This document shows, one piece after another, positions 1-8,835 of a stretch of DNA of 64,000 nucleotides; position 1 is the stretch's first letter; each line of letters begins with the position of its first letter. The DNA comes from UKL13-3 sp964392775 (GTDB taxonomy: Bacteria > Bacteroidota > Bacteroidia > UKL13-3). The stretch spans positions 62,001 to 126,000 of the forward strand of contig CAYMRD010000003.1 of the NCBI GenBank assembly GCA_964392775.1, in the 5' to 3' direction. The position numbers were made by a program, and so were the translations under genes. A model generated the notes under the pieces. The model had not been told where the DNA came from, did not search any database, and worked only from the letters and a program-made list of their open reading frames with translations.

Positions 1-153
1 AAAATCATATCAATAAATTTAATTGATATGAATGGTAGAATCATTCACACGAGTAACACAAATCAAATAGATGTTTCTAACTTAGCGAAGGGCGTTTATA
101 TAGTTAGTATTAATACAGAGAACAATATCTACAATCAGAAAATATTGAAGTAA
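1..153 (+). CDS. C-terminal end of a T9SS-secreted protein (type A sorting domain), 5' truncated by the window
   Basis: Reading frame 1 is open from the first base to a TAA at 151-153 and gives 50 residues. They have the look of a type A T9SS C-terminal sorting domain: a beta strand, the turn motif LIDMNGRII, then NLAKGVYIVSI and a basic end QKILK. In this family the domain takes the protein through the outer membrane by the type IX secretion system and is then cleaved. What the passenger domain does cannot be seen because it lies outside the window. The frame is short, so the call rests on the motif order (D-x-N-G-R, L-x-x-G-V-Y, K-x-x-K end), which is typical of the family. Confidence 0.75.
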   Translation, partial: KIISINLIDMNGRIIHTSNTNQIDVSNLAKGVYIVSINTENNIYNQKILK

Positions 154-168
154 ACAACCACAATCATG

Positions 169-227
169 CTGGCGCAATGGTTCGAGTAATTACAAAACCT
201 AAAAACCTAATCAATTGCGCCAGTTTT
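169..227 (+). terminator. Probable intrinsic terminator after the T9SS protein
   Basis: A perfect 10-bp inverted repeat, CTGGCGCAAT (169-178) and ATTGCGCCAG (214-223), is followed by TTTT at 224-227. It lies between the stop codon of the left-edge gene and the convergent SDR gene. The 35-nt loop is long for a classic terminator, so the call is moderate. Confidence 0.45.
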
Positions 228-234
228 ATACTTA

Positions 235-1164
235 TTACAAATAATAATCAATAATCTCCCTCACTCCTTCTATCAATCGGGGCTTTTCATAAAACGAAAA
301 TGTCTTATAGAACTTTTCGGCATTGCCTTCAATATGCATTACCTGATTCTTTCGATAAGGAAGTGCGCCAATATTAACAATTGGGTTAAAATGATATAAT
401 TGATCTGTAATAATTGAGATTAAATCTCTAAGCTCTATAGAGGTATTAGAACCTAAATTATACAAACCAGAGTTGCCTTGTTGGGACACAACGGCCTCTA
501 TTGCTTTCACAACAAACCTTACATCAACATAATCCAATCGTTGCTTACAACCTGTCAAATTAATCTCCTTTTTATTAATAACATTTTTAATAACATATGA
601 TGTCAACCATTGTTCATCTTCATATTTACCAATCATCGAGAACAACCTTAGCCATTGCCATTCTATACTATTCTGTTCACAAAATTGTTTTAGCATAAAA
701 TACGTAGAGACCTTTGCTGATGCATATGCAGAGTTCGGATTAACCATAACACCCTCATCAACTCTTCCATCACACAATCCATATTCAAATTGAGAACCAC
801 AAGCAATAACTTGTTTTATACCAACTGTCTTGGCTAAAGAAAGTAGCTTATAAGTCAAATTAATGTTCTCAATTTGAATCCCCCAATCATCTCTTCCATC
901 TAATTTAACGCCATCCCATGCACAATGAATCAAAACACTGGGATTCATTTTCATTACGATTGAATTAAGATCACTTCTTTCTATGTATATTATATTAAAA
1001 TTAGGGGCATCTATGAAACTCTTACATCTCCACAAATTGGTTGTTTCCCTTACGAGTGCAAGGATTACATACCCATTCGCTAAGAAAAACTCAGCAATAT
1101 TTGCCCCAAGAAACCCAGAAACACCTGTTAAAAGAATAACCTTTTCTTTGGGCATATTCATCAT
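235..1164 (-). CDS. NAD(P)-dependent SDR epimerase/reductase of a CDP-deoxysugar pathway
   Basis: This 309-residue protein is an extended short-chain dehydrogenase. The nucleotide-binding motif TGVSGFLG is at residues 13-20, the catalytic YASAK at 147-151, and a Ser lies in ACGSQFEYG near 124. It is the last gene of a minus-strand operon after rfbF, rfbG and rfbH, 7 nt from rfbH. That position suggests the final 4-ketoreductase or epimerase step that makes a CDP-3,6-dideoxyhexose (paratose, abequose, tyvelose or ascarylose type); which sugar cannot be told from sequence alone. Three possible ATG starts (1164, 1161, 1155) differ by only three residues. Cytoplasmic, soluble. SDR family is certain; substrate is inferred from neighbours. 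Confidence 0.8.
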   Translation of the reverse strand: MMNMPKEKVILLTGVSGFLGANIAEFFLANGYVILALVRETTNLWRCKSFIDAPNFNIIYIERSDLNSIVMKMNPSVLIHCAWDGVKLDGRDDWGIQIENINLTYKLLSLAKTVGIKQVIACGSQFEYGLCDGRVDEGVMVNPNSAYASAKVSTYFMLKQFCEQNSIEWQWLRLFSMIGKYEDEQWLTSYVIKNVINKKEINLTGCKQRLDYVDVRFVVKAIEAVVSQQGNSGLYNLGSNTSIELRDLISIITDQLYHFNPIVNIGALPYRKNQVMHIEGNAEKFYKTFSFYEKPRLIEGVREIIDYYL

Positions 1165-1171
1165 TCAACTA

Positions 1172-2491
1172 TTAAGCTAAGATTGACTGAAATGTTTCAA
1201 TCATATAATCAATCATCTCGTCATTAATCATGGGTGTTACACCAATCCAAAACGTATTGTTGAGAATAATGTCTGTATTGGGCAAGTCACCACTAACGCG
1301 ATATGAATAATTTTTGAAGTACGGTTGTTTGCGAATATCTCCGGCAAACAATAACCGTGTTGCAATATTGGCTTCCGTTAATTTTGCCACTACCTCATTT
1401 CGTTGGAGTTTAGCCTCAGGCTTCAGTGTAATTAAAAAACCAAACCAAGATGGATCAGCCCCTACTGTAGGCTCAGGCAATATCAACTGATTGGTTAATG
1501 AGCTCAGGCCATCTTTCAATCGCTTGTAATTATGACGTCTTTTAGCAACAAAACCATCCAACTTTTTAAGTTGAGCCAAACCCAATGCAGCCTGCATATC
1601 TGTAATCTTTAGATTGTAGCCCAATCGCGAATAGATATACTTATGGTCGTAACCGTAAGGCAAGTCGCCCAATTGCCACTCAAATCGTTTGGCACAGGTA
1701 TTGTCGCAACCCGAAGCGCACCAGCAATCACGACCCCAATCACGGAACGATTCCATGATTTTAACCAACTTACTGTTACTGGTAAAAACAGCTCCTCCTT
1801 CACCCATTGTGATATGATGAGCAGGGTAGAAACTCAATGTTCCTATATCACCAAATGTACCAACATGTTTTCCATTAACGGTAGCGCCTAAGGCATCACA
1901 GCAATCTTCAATCAACCAAAGTTTGTGTTTACGCGCAATTGCCTGCACAGCTTCCACATCAAATGGATTGCCCAGTGTATGCGCAATCATGATGGCTTTT
2001 GTTTTGGGAGTAATGGCTGCTTCTATTTTGGTGACATCAATATTGTACGTTGGAATCTCAACATCCACAAATACCGGAACCACTCCATAAATCAATGCAG
2101 GATTAATGGTGGTTGGGAATGAAACGGCAACGGAAATCATTTCATCACCCGGCTTTAACGCTCTGTCACCTAACTCTTCAGCAGTCAGTGTTGCAAAAGC
2201 AAGCAAGTTGGCCGATGAACCAGAATTAACCGTGATGGCTTTCTTGCAGCCTATGTATTTGGCAAGTTTCTTTTCAAATGTTTCGTTGAAACGTCCGGTG
2301 GTAAACCATCCATCTAATGCCGATTCTGTAATATACTTTAACTCTTCTGCATCAACTACTTTACCACTTACCGGCACTGCACTTTTTCCCTTCTCAAAAG
2401 GTTTAGGTGTATTTTTAACTTGATGGTACTGCTCGATCAAGCTAAAAATTTGCTGTTTGATTTCTTCTTCTTTTGATTTCATAATTCGCAT
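1172..2491 (-). CDS. rfbH: CDP-4-dehydro-6-deoxy-D-glucose 3-dehydratase (E1)
   Basis: 439 residues, usual length for RfbH/AscC. It has the DegT/DnrJ/EryC1 aminotransferase fold, but the PLP-anchoring lysine is replaced by histidine: FYPAHHITMGEGG at 222-233, His225 being the expected lysine position. That substitution is the hallmark of E1, which uses PMP and a [2Fe-2S] cluster to remove the 3-hydroxyl of CDP-4-keto-6-deoxyglucose. A four-cysteine segment (Cys256, 258, 262, 266, in CWCASGCDNTC) fits the cluster-binding region. It lies 5 nt after rfbG and 7 nt before the SDR gene, so the four genes form one transcript. E1 needs the reductase E3 (AscD/RfbI type), which is not in this window. 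The start at 2491 is ATG; an in-frame ATG at 2482 is an alternative. Confidence 0.93.
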   Translation of the reverse strand: MRIMKSKEEEIKQQIFSLIEQYHQVKNTPKPFEKGKSAVPVSGKVVDAEELKYITESALDGWFTTGRFNETFEKKLAKYIGCKKAITVNSGSSANLLAFATLTAEELGDRALKPGDEMISVAVSFPTTINPALIYGVVPVFVDVEIPTYNIDVTKIEAAITPKTKAIMIAHTLGNPFDVEAVQAIARKHKLWLIEDCCDALGATVNGKHVGTFGDIGTLSFYPAHHITMGEGGAVFTSNSKLVKIMESFRDWGRDCWCASGCDNTCAKRFEWQLGDLPYGYDHKYIYSRLGYNLKITDMQAALGLAQLKKLDGFVAKRRHNYKRLKDGLSSLTNQLILPEPTVGADPSWFGFLITLKPEAKLQRNEVVAKLTEANIATRLLFAGDIRKQPYFKNYSYRVSGDLPNTDIILNNTFWIGVTPMINDEMIDYMIETFQSILA

Positions 2492-2496
2492 GTAGC

Positions 2497-3570
2497 CTAA
2501 CTCTTACTGATATAAGTTTTAAGTTGGCTAACTCTCTTCTCGTAAATATTATTTCCTCCTTCGAGCTCATCACAATATCCATCAATTGTAAACTTCATTG
2601 TTTCATCAAAATCCAATAATGGTTTCCAGTTCAGAGCAGATGTTGCTTTTGCGATGTCCAATTTTAAAAATGTGGCTTCATGGTAATCCGGTTGTGTATA
2701 TTCAACGGGAACATTTTCAAACCTCGGATGGTGGTGAATGGTTTGAATTAAATCATCAACCGTTTTGTGGGTACTAGGCAATGGACCAAAATTCCACCCG
2801 CCTTGTAATGGCTTCCCTTTTTCTAACATACCAGCAGCAAGCACAAGATACCCAAATAAGGGTTCTAACACAAACTGCCAAGGACGTGTTGCATGTGGGT
2901 TTCTGATGCTCAATTTAGATTTGGATTGGTAGGCCCTGAAAAAATCAGGAACAATACGATTGGCCGCCCAATCCCCTCCTCCAATCACATTTCCCGCTCT
3001 TGCAGATGCAACGACACAGGAGTGACTATCCTGGAAGAATGAGTGTATATATGACGCTGTTATCAACTCTGAACATCCTTTAGACGCACTATAAGGATCT
3101 TTTCCTCCCATTGCATCATTTTCTCGGTATCCCCAAACCCACTCTTTGTTGTCGTAACATTTATCGCTTGTAATATTTACAAATGCTTTCACCGAATCGC
3201 ATATTCGAATCGCATCCAAAATATTAACCGTTCCCATCATATTTACTTCAAATGTTTCGGCAGGATTCGTATATGACTCCAGCACCAATGGTTGGGCTGC
3301 TAAATGAAATATAATATCAGGTTTTACTTCATTGATGAACGAAAACAATTTCGCACGATCGCGGATATCTCCATAAACCTGCTTGCATTTGGATTCGAGA
3401 TTTGCCGTTACAAAATTATCCTGCGGTGTATACGGATGCAGCGCATAACCGAATACCTCGGCTCCCATTTCAAGAAGTGCAATGGTTAACCACGACCCTT
3501 TGAATCCTGTATTGCCGGTTACCAATACCCGTTTGTTTCTAAAACTATTTGAAAGCGAAGTATATGACAT
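2497..3570 (-). CDS. rfbG: CDP-glucose 4,6-dehydratase
   Basis: Extended SDR that converts CDP-glucose to CDP-4-keto-6-deoxyglucose, the substrate of RfbH. With the start at 3570 (357 residues) the NAD-binding TGNTGFKGSW is at residues 18-27, the TSDK active-site region at 134-137 and YSASK at 160-164. The open frame extends eight codons further (to 3594), but that would overlap the end of rfbF by 19 nt. The ATG at 3570 lies 5 nt after the rfbF stop and matches the normal operon spacing, so it is preferred. Cytoplasmic. The pathway order rfbF-rfbG-rfbH in transcription order matches the biochemical order. Confidence 0.93.
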   Translation of the reverse strand: MSYTSLSNSFRNKRVLVTGNTGFKGSWLTIALLEMGAEVFGYALHPYTPQDNFVTANLESKCKQVYGDIRDRAKLFSFINEVKPDIIFHLAAQPLVLESYTNPAETFEVNMMGTVNILDAIRICDSVKAFVNITSDKCYDNKEWVWGYRENDAMGGKDPYSASKGCSELITASYIHSFFQDSHSCVVASARAGNVIGGGDWAANRIVPDFFRAYQSKSKLSIRNPHATRPWQFVLEPLFGYLVLAAGMLEKGKPLQGGWNFGPLPSTHKTVDDLIQTIHHHPRFENVPVEYTQPDYHEATFLKLDIAKATSALNWKPLLDFDETMKFTIDGYCDELEGGNNIYEKRVSQLKTYISKS

Positions 3571-3575
3571 GATTA

Positions 3576-4349
3576 TTAACCCCAGATTTTCCAATCAGCT
3601 TTTCCCAAACCCCACATTTCATTTAAATCCGTTTTGTCTTTGAGCGTGTCCATTGGTTTCCAAAAACCATGATGTTTGAATGCATTCAGCTCCCCTTCTT
3701 TTGCAAGCATTTCAAGTGGTTCGCGTTCCCATATTGTACTGTCTCCTTCAATCAAATCAAACACAGAAGGTTCCAACACAAAAAAACCGGCATTAATCCA
3801 ACCGCCATCGCCTTTGGGTTTTTCCATAAAACTCGCAACATTATTGTTTGCATCAAGACTTAAGGATCCAAATCGTCCACTTGGTTGAACCGTTGTGAGC
3901 GTTGCTTTTTTACCACTGGTTTTATGAAAAGTCAATAGCTCCGGGATGTTCACATTGCTAACGCCATCTCCATAGGTAAGCATGAATGTTTCATTGCCAA
4001 CATATTCCTGAATTCTTTTAATCCGTCCACCCGTCATCGAATCAACACCCGTATCTGCAATTGTTACTTTCCAAGGCTCGGAACTAGAGTTGTGAAACTC
4101 AACTGAATTGGATGCCAGATTAACCGTTATTGAAGAGTGGTGTAAGAAATAATTACAGAAATACTCTTTGATAATATATCCTTTATATCCGGCACAGATG
4201 ATAAAATCATTAAATCCATATTGAGAATACAATTTCATGATATGCCATATAATTGGCTTACCACCTATTTCAACCATAGGTTTTGGTTTTGTATCTGTTT
4301 CTTCGCTAAGTCGGGTTCCTAACCCTCCTGCTAATATTACTACTTTCAT
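3576..4349 (-). CDS. rfbF: Glucose-1-phosphate cytidylyltransferase
   Basis: 257 residues from the ATG at 4349, the usual length. The nucleotidyltransferase signature LAGGLGTRL at residues 6-14 and the following TKPKPMVEIGGKPI are plain. The enzyme makes CDP-glucose from CTP and glucose-1-phosphate and is the entry step to CDP-6-deoxy and 3,6-dideoxy sugars. The open frame runs nine codons further upstream (to 4376), but that stretch carries the -7 promoter element at 4365-4372, so MKVVILAGG is the true start. First gene of the operon rfbF-rfbG-rfbH-SDR. Confidence 0.94.
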   Translation of the reverse strand: MKVVILAGGLGTRLSEETDTKPKPMVEIGGKPIIWHIMKLYSQYGFNDFIICAGYKGYIIKEYFCNYFLHHSSITVNLASNSVEFHNSSSEPWKVTIADTGVDSMTGGRIKRIQEYVGNETFMLTYGDGVSNVNIPELLTFHKTSGKKATLTTVQPSGRFGSLSLDANNNVASFMEKPKGDGGWINAGFFVLEPSVFDLIEGDSTIWEREPLEMLAKEGELNAFKHHGFWKPMDTLKDKTDLNEMWGLGKADWKIWG

Positions 4350-4364
4350 CCGTGGAGCAAAATG

Positions 4365-4396
4365 CAAGTATAACAATATCTCCCTTCTGGAACAAA
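4365..4396 (-). promoter_or_regulatory. Bacteroidota-type promoter of the rfbFGH operon
   Basis: On the minus strand TTTG (4396-4393) is separated by 20 nt from TATACTTG (4372-4365), close to the Bacteroidota consensus TTTG-N19..21-TAnnTTTG with one mismatch. The expected transcription start is just upstream of the ATG at 4349. Confidence 0.45.
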
Positions 4397-4811
4397 GAAA
4401 TAGAATAGCCTTTAGGACTTTAAATACTTCACCGGCAGACCTATTGGTGAAACCATAAAAGGTGAGATGATTTTATTTGCGCTTAAAAAAACAAGTATTT
4501 GCCGTTTTTTTCTGCCATCCTGTATTGTTTATCAGGCAGACAACAATACATTTCAGTTTGTGTAATTGAATCAACATCTGCACCCAAACACCCTACCGGC
4601 AACCTAGGCATTTTGATAAAAATATGGATAAGATATCGAATTATCTGATGTCTTATCCGTAACACAAGGAAACAGATGTTTTGCGGTTAATTTAAAATCA
4701 AGATTATGTTCTCCTTTGAGCTTCCGATAATCGGCCATACACCAGCCAATACCGCAAAAGGTTTAAACACAAAATGCTATTTTAAGTGCGTATATGCGTA
4801 TAATAGTTGTC
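4397..4811. other. Intergenic region between flippase and rfbF; two inverted repeats, no gene
   Basis: About 415 nt without a convincing gene. It holds two perfect inverted repeats: TGTATTGTT (4521-4529) with AACAATACA (4542-4550), and GGATAAGA (4626-4633) with TCTTATCC (4651-4658). Neither is followed by a T-run on the minus strand, so they are not clear terminators of the flippase gene. A 60-codon minus-strand frame at 4483-4665 has no recognisable content. Confidence 0.4.
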
Positions 4812-6122
4812 TCATGTAATCAGGCAATGTTTTCGGGCGAAATTGAAATTTATCAGGCATAATGCTACACTTACCGTGAAAGTTGCCGTCACAGCACCAA
4901 ACACCCCGAAAGAAGGAATAAGCATTATACACAAAACAATATTTAAGACTGTTGAAAAGATTGATAAAAAAATGGAATAATAATTTTTGTTGAAGTAAAT
5001 ATAAAAATTAGCAAAAAGAGTTGAAAGAGATTGGATGATTTGAGTAAGGAGCATAACAGGCATTACTGGTAGTATTGCACCATATTCAGGCTTTAATACT
5101 TTAAAATATATAAGAAAAAAAGTGAGGGAAAACATGCCAACCGAAATCACAATTAATAATAAAGTGATCTTTTTTGCGGCTCTAATTATTCTCTCATAGT
5201 TTATCATCTTATCCTTCTCTTTAAAAAAAAATGGAAGTAGTGAATTTTGGAAAGCTCCAAATATTAGATAAATAATACCGGAAAGGGTAATTCCTAACGT
5301 GTAAACACCTAACTCTTCGTGAGTACGATATTGCTCTATAAATTTCCTGTCGGCCAAAGAATAAAACACTCCGATGATTCCACTACACATGGCAGGAAGT
5401 CCAATGTACAAGGCCTCTTTAACATATTTGATATTAAAGGAGAATTGTATTTTTCTTAAATAAAGGAATAAAAAGGGAATAAGAATAAGTGTTTCTACGA
5501 TATAGTTATACTTAATTCGTACCAATATATTATCCCCATCATCAAGTTTTAGGTATGTAACTACCACTATATTCACGAATATAAGCTTCAGTACATTTTG
5601 TATCTGGTAGTATTTAATTTGTTCACTGGTCATAAAATAATTGTACACCATTAAACTATAAATACTGTTTACCACGCCCAGAATAATCCAAGGCCTGTAG
5701 GCTGCATAATCGATCGGTTTTTTGAACAAAATCGATACAATTGCCCCATCAAGATGAGTAATAAAGACAAGCGCGAGTGCAGCAGAAACGGCTATAGCTA
5801 AAAAAAGATTGATGCTAAATATATATGAGCCCCGTTGAGACTCTTCAATATCATGGTATTGTTTGCTTTGTGCTAAGTAAATTCCAAAATTGAGAGCCAA
5901 CGCAAACACCGCAATGATATTAATTAAATAACCATACACTCCATATTCATCAACCGTCATTAAACGTATGTATATCGGATAAAAAAAGAACATCCCTCCT
6001 TTTACCAAAATATCCAAACCTAGAATATTGGCAAACCGATTGGTTAGCTCATTATTTTTATAATACTTTACGTATATGTCTTTAATAAAATCGGGGGTAA
6101 CAGATATAATGGCCTGTTTCAT
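4812..6122 (-). CDS. Wzx-like polysaccharide flippase (MOP superfamily)
   Basis: 436 residues, almost entirely hydrophobic, with about 12 membrane segments and short charged loops, the pattern of polysaccharide biosynthesis/export proteins in the MOP (MATE/MVF) superfamily. The N-terminal stretch around residues 30-65, including the VDEYGVYGY segment, is typical of the Polysacc_synt family, where the first pair of helices is followed by an EYG-type turn. It would flip a lipid-linked glycan across the inner membrane. It sits upstream of the CDP-dideoxysugar operon on the same strand but 460 nt away, so it probably has its own promoter. No glycan polymerase is visible here. Confidence 0.8.
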   Translation of the reverse strand: MKQAIISVTPDFIKDIYVKYYKNNELTNRFANILGLDILVKGGMFFFYPIYIRLMTVDEYGVYGYLINIIAVFALALNFGIYLAQSKQYHDIEESQRGSYIFSINLFLAIAVSAALALVFITHLDGAIVSILFKKPIDYAAYRPWIILGVVNSIYSLMVYNYFMTSEQIKYYQIQNVLKLIFVNIVVVTYLKLDDGDNILVRIKYNYIVETLILIPFLFLYLRKIQFSFNIKYVKEALYIGLPAMCSGIIGVFYSLADRKFIEQYRTHEELGVYTLGITLSGIIYLIFGAFQNSLLPFFFKEKDKMINYERIIRAAKKITLLLIVISVGMFSLTFFLIYFKVLKPEYGAILPVMPVMLLTQIIQSLSTLFANFYIYFNKNYYSIFLSIFSTVLNIVLCIMLIPSFGVFGAVTATFTVSVALCLINFNFARKHCLIT

Positions 6123-6409
6123 TTATGAGATTATAAAGTAAATAGATTGGTTAACAAAACATTCGCACAAAAAGTTGTACCTCTTTTAAATGTTCCTATT
6201 TCAATAAAAATTTGAATATTTAGCTTGTTCCTAAGATTTAAGAGTCAATTACCGAGGTGTTCCCATTCTAATAATTCCCATAGTTTCAATGTGTGAATTA
6301 GGCTCGCAATATACTGTTAACCTTGGTTTGTGCAATAAAATAGCCACAAAGCCATGCGTTAAAAGTTATCTGCGATTTAGAACAAACTTAAGGAGTCAAC
6401 AGTACGCAC
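6123..6409. other. Intergenic region upstream of the flippase gene; nothing recognised
   Basis: This AT-rich stretch separates the flippase start from the pnp terminator. No open frame of interest, hairpin or clear TAnnTTTG promoter was found, although a promoter for the flippase should lie here. Confidence 0.5.
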
Positions 6410-6445
6410 AAAAAAACCTCAACCAACTGAATGGTTGAGGTTTTT
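6410..6445 (-). terminator. Intrinsic terminator of pnp (could act in both directions)
   Basis: A 9-bp perfect stem, CCTCAACCA (6417-6425) and TGGTTGAGG (6432-6440), has a 6-nt loop. On the minus strand it is followed by seven T (complement of A-run 6410-6416); on the plus strand by TTTTT (6441-6445). It lies 20 nt beyond the pnp stop. Confidence 0.9.
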
Positions 6446-6465
6446 AGTTTTATTAAGAACTGCGC

Positions 6466-8643
6466 TTAAGCTTGCGCTTCAGGTGCAGCAGGAGCACTTC
6501 CTTCTGCTTTTGGCTTAGGTTCAGGACGTGGCGGACGAGGTAACAATACCTTGTGCGACAATTTCACTTTACCTGTTTTTTTGTCGATATCAATCAGCTT
6601 CACTTTCACTTCCTGACCCACCTGCAACACCCCTTCCATGGTTGGAAGACGTTCCCAGCTGATCTCGGAGATGTGAAGCAAACCGTCTTTACCCGGCATA
6701 AACTCTACGAATGCACCAAAGTCAACGATGGTTTTCACTTTACCAACATACTCTTCGCCAATAACCGGAACGGCTACGATACCTTTCACAATGCGCATGG
6801 CATTTTGCAAGGCTTCGCCATTGGTTGCCGCGATCTCAACAATACCATTGTTTCCAACTTCGGTAATTGAGATGGTAGCACCGGTATCTTTTTGAATTCC
6901 CTGAATAACTTTTCCTCCGGGCCCGATTACCGCACCAATGAAGTCTTTGTCAATAATCAGGGTTTCGATACGTGGAGCGTGTGGTTTGTAATCGTCAGCA
7001 GGTTTAGAGATGGTTTTGTTCATCTCACCCATAATATGCAAACGGCCTTTTTTAGCCTGCATCAACGCTTCTTCTACCATTTCCCAACGCAATCCGTTGA
7101 TCTTGATATCCATCTGGCAGGCAACGATACCTTTGCTGGTTCCTACTACTTTAAAGTCCATATCACCCAGGTGATCTTCATCACCCAAAATATCCGACAA
7201 TACGGAGTATTTACCTGTTTTTTCGTCAGAAATCAATCCCATCGCAATACCGCTCACGGCATCTTTTACCTTGATACCTGCATCCATCAATGCCAAAGAT
7301 CCGGCACAAACAGTAGCCATCGAAGAGGAACCGTTTGATTCCAGAATATCGGAAACGATACGGATGGTATAAGGACTTTCGGTTAAGCTAGGCAATACAC
7401 GTTTCAAACCGCGCAAGGCTAAGTTACCGTGTCCGATTTCACGTCTTCCCGGACCACGGTTAGGTTTTACCTCACCTGTACTGAAAGAAGGGAAATTGTA
7501 ATGCAGTAAGAATTTAGAGTAACCGAACATCATTGGAGCATCCAATAATTGCTCATCCAATTTGGTTCCCAAAGTTACCGTTGTTAACGATTGTGTTTCA
7601 CCACGTGTAAATACGGCACTTCCGTGCGCTCCCGGCAAATATCCTACTTCGCTCCAGATTGGGCGAACCTGATCCAGTTCACGGCCATCCAAACGTGTTT
7701 TTTCGTTCAGAATCATCGCACGTACCGCATCATACTCTACGTTGTGGAAATACTTGTTTGATAAAAATTTATCCAACTCGGTTCCTTCCGGCAACGATGC
7801 TTTGAATTCTTCGCGGATAGCTTTGAAAGCAGCACTGCGCTCGTTTTTACCCAATTTGGATTTTGCTACTGCATAAATTTTGTCGTAGGCAAATGCTGTG
7901 ATTTGTTTTTCCAGTTCAGCATCGCTGCGCTCGTGGTTGTACTCACGTGCAGGCTTGCGCCCACCCAACATTTCACATAAATCCCATTGTGCTTTACACT
8001 GAGCAATAATGGCTTCGTGTGCAAAACGCAGGGCTTTCACCATATCCTCTTCGGTGATTTCTGCCATTTCTCCTTCAACCATGTTCAGGTCCTTTTCGGT
8101 ACCCGCTACGATTAAGTCGATATCGGCAGTTTCCAGTTCGCTAATGGTTGGGTTGATTTTGAATTCACCGTTGATACGTGCAACACGAACCTCAGAGATT
8201 GGCCCGTTGAACGGAATATCACTCACCATCAAAGCAGCCGAAGCAGCTAATCCGACAAGACAGTCAGGGTTTAAGTTTTTATCGGCTGAGATCAATTGCA
8301 GCATTACCTGCGTATCGGCATGAAAATCCTCAGGGAATAACGGACGAATCGCTCTATCCACAATACGGCTTACCAATACCTCATAATCCGATAGTTTAGC
8401 TTCACGTTTGTGAAAACTTCCCGGAATACGACCTACGGCTGCGAATTTTTCCTGATAATCTACCGTAAGCGGCATAAAATCTACATCTTCTTTGGCCTCT
8501 TTAGCTGCTACGGCAGTTGCTAAAATCATGGTGTCACCCATTTTTACCACTACTGATCCGTCAGCTTGTTTTGCCAGTTTACCCGTTTCGATCGAAATTT
8601 CTCTTCCGTCACCTAGGGTAAAGGTTTTTGTTGTTGCTTTCAT
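6466..8643 (-). CDS. pnp: Polyribonucleotide nucleotidyltransferase (PNPase)
   Basis: 725 residues from the ATG at 8643, normal for PNPase. Two RNase PH domains (about 1-225 and 320-545) are followed by a KH domain with the GPGGKVIQGI loop near residue 574 and an S1 domain at about 620-695 (GKVKTIVDFGAFVEF). The tail is short and rich in Pro, Lys, Glu and Ala. The enzyme degrades RNA phosphorolytically from the 3' end and can add tails. The open frame runs 31 codons further (to 8736), but that extension enters the rpsO terminator hairpin and reads MSCFCFLIMY, unlike PNPase; MKATTKTF is the family-like start. rpsO lies upstream as in many bacteria. Confidence 0.97.
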   Translation of the reverse strand: MKATTKTFTLGDGREISIETGKLAKQADGSVVVKMGDTMILATAVAAKEAKEDVDFMPLTVDYQEKFAAVGRIPGSFHKREAKLSDYEVLVSRIVDRAIRPLFPEDFHADTQVMLQLISADKNLNPDCLVGLAASAALMVSDIPFNGPISEVRVARINGEFKINPTISELETADIDLIVAGTEKDLNMVEGEMAEITEEDMVKALRFAHEAIIAQCKAQWDLCEMLGGRKPAREYNHERSDAELEKQITAFAYDKIYAVAKSKLGKNERSAAFKAIREEFKASLPEGTELDKFLSNKYFHNVEYDAVRAMILNEKTRLDGRELDQVRPIWSEVGYLPGAHGSAVFTRGETQSLTTVTLGTKLDEQLLDAPMMFGYSKFLLHYNFPSFSTGEVKPNRGPGRREIGHGNLALRGLKRVLPSLTESPYTIRIVSDILESNGSSSMATVCAGSLALMDAGIKVKDAVSGIAMGLISDEKTGKYSVLSDILGDEDHLGDMDFKVVGTSKGIVACQMDIKINGLRWEMVEEALMQAKKGRLHIMGEMNKTISKPADDYKPHAPRIETLIIDKDFIGAVIGPGGKVIQGIQKDTGATISITEVGNNGIVEIAATNGEALQNAMRIVKGIVAVPVIGEEYVGKVKTIVDFGAFVEFMPGKDGLLHISEISWERLPTMEGVLQVGQEVKVKLIDIDKKTGKVKLSHKVLLPRPPRPEPKPKAEGSAPAAPEAQA

Positions 8644-8712
8644 TTTTATTATGATTTCCTCTTGCCGCGAAACTTCTGAAAATGCTTGCCAACGCGGCTG
8701 ATTGGCGTACAT

Positions 8713-8747
8713 TATTAAAAAACAAAAGCAGGACAATAGCCCTGCTT
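8713..8747 (-). terminator. Intrinsic terminator/attenuator between rpsO and pnp
   Basis: A 7-bp stem AAGCAGG (8726-8732) with CCTGCTT (8741-8747), 8-nt loop, is followed on the minus strand by TTTGTTTTTTAAT. It ends rpsO transcripts before pnp. The arms can be extended with imperfect pairing (AACAA with GTTGTT). Confidence 0.8.
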
Positions 8748-8802
8748 GTTGTTAGTTTTTTAGACGAAATAAGAATGAAATCGCGATGTGAGCATACATC
8801 TC

Positions 8803-8828
8803 AAATCAAAAATCCCAAATCCTAAATC
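8803..8828. repeat. Short 7-nt-period array (AAATC x4) downstream of rpsO
   Basis: AAATC starts at 8803, 8810, 8817 and 8824, exactly every 7 nt, with degenerate dinucleotides between. It lies directly beside the rpsO stop (8836). The same AAATC-per-7-nt pattern recurs at 63368 and 63375. Confidence 0.65.
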
Positions 8829-8835
8829 GTTCATG

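Noticed and set aside
4483..4665. 60-codon minus-strand frame in the gap before rfbF
   Set aside because: No signal peptide, domain or promoter, and it spans both inverted repeats; likely chance.
8644..8736. Extended N-terminus of PNPase
   Set aside because: The extra 31 codons run into the rpsO terminator hairpin and have no family similarity.
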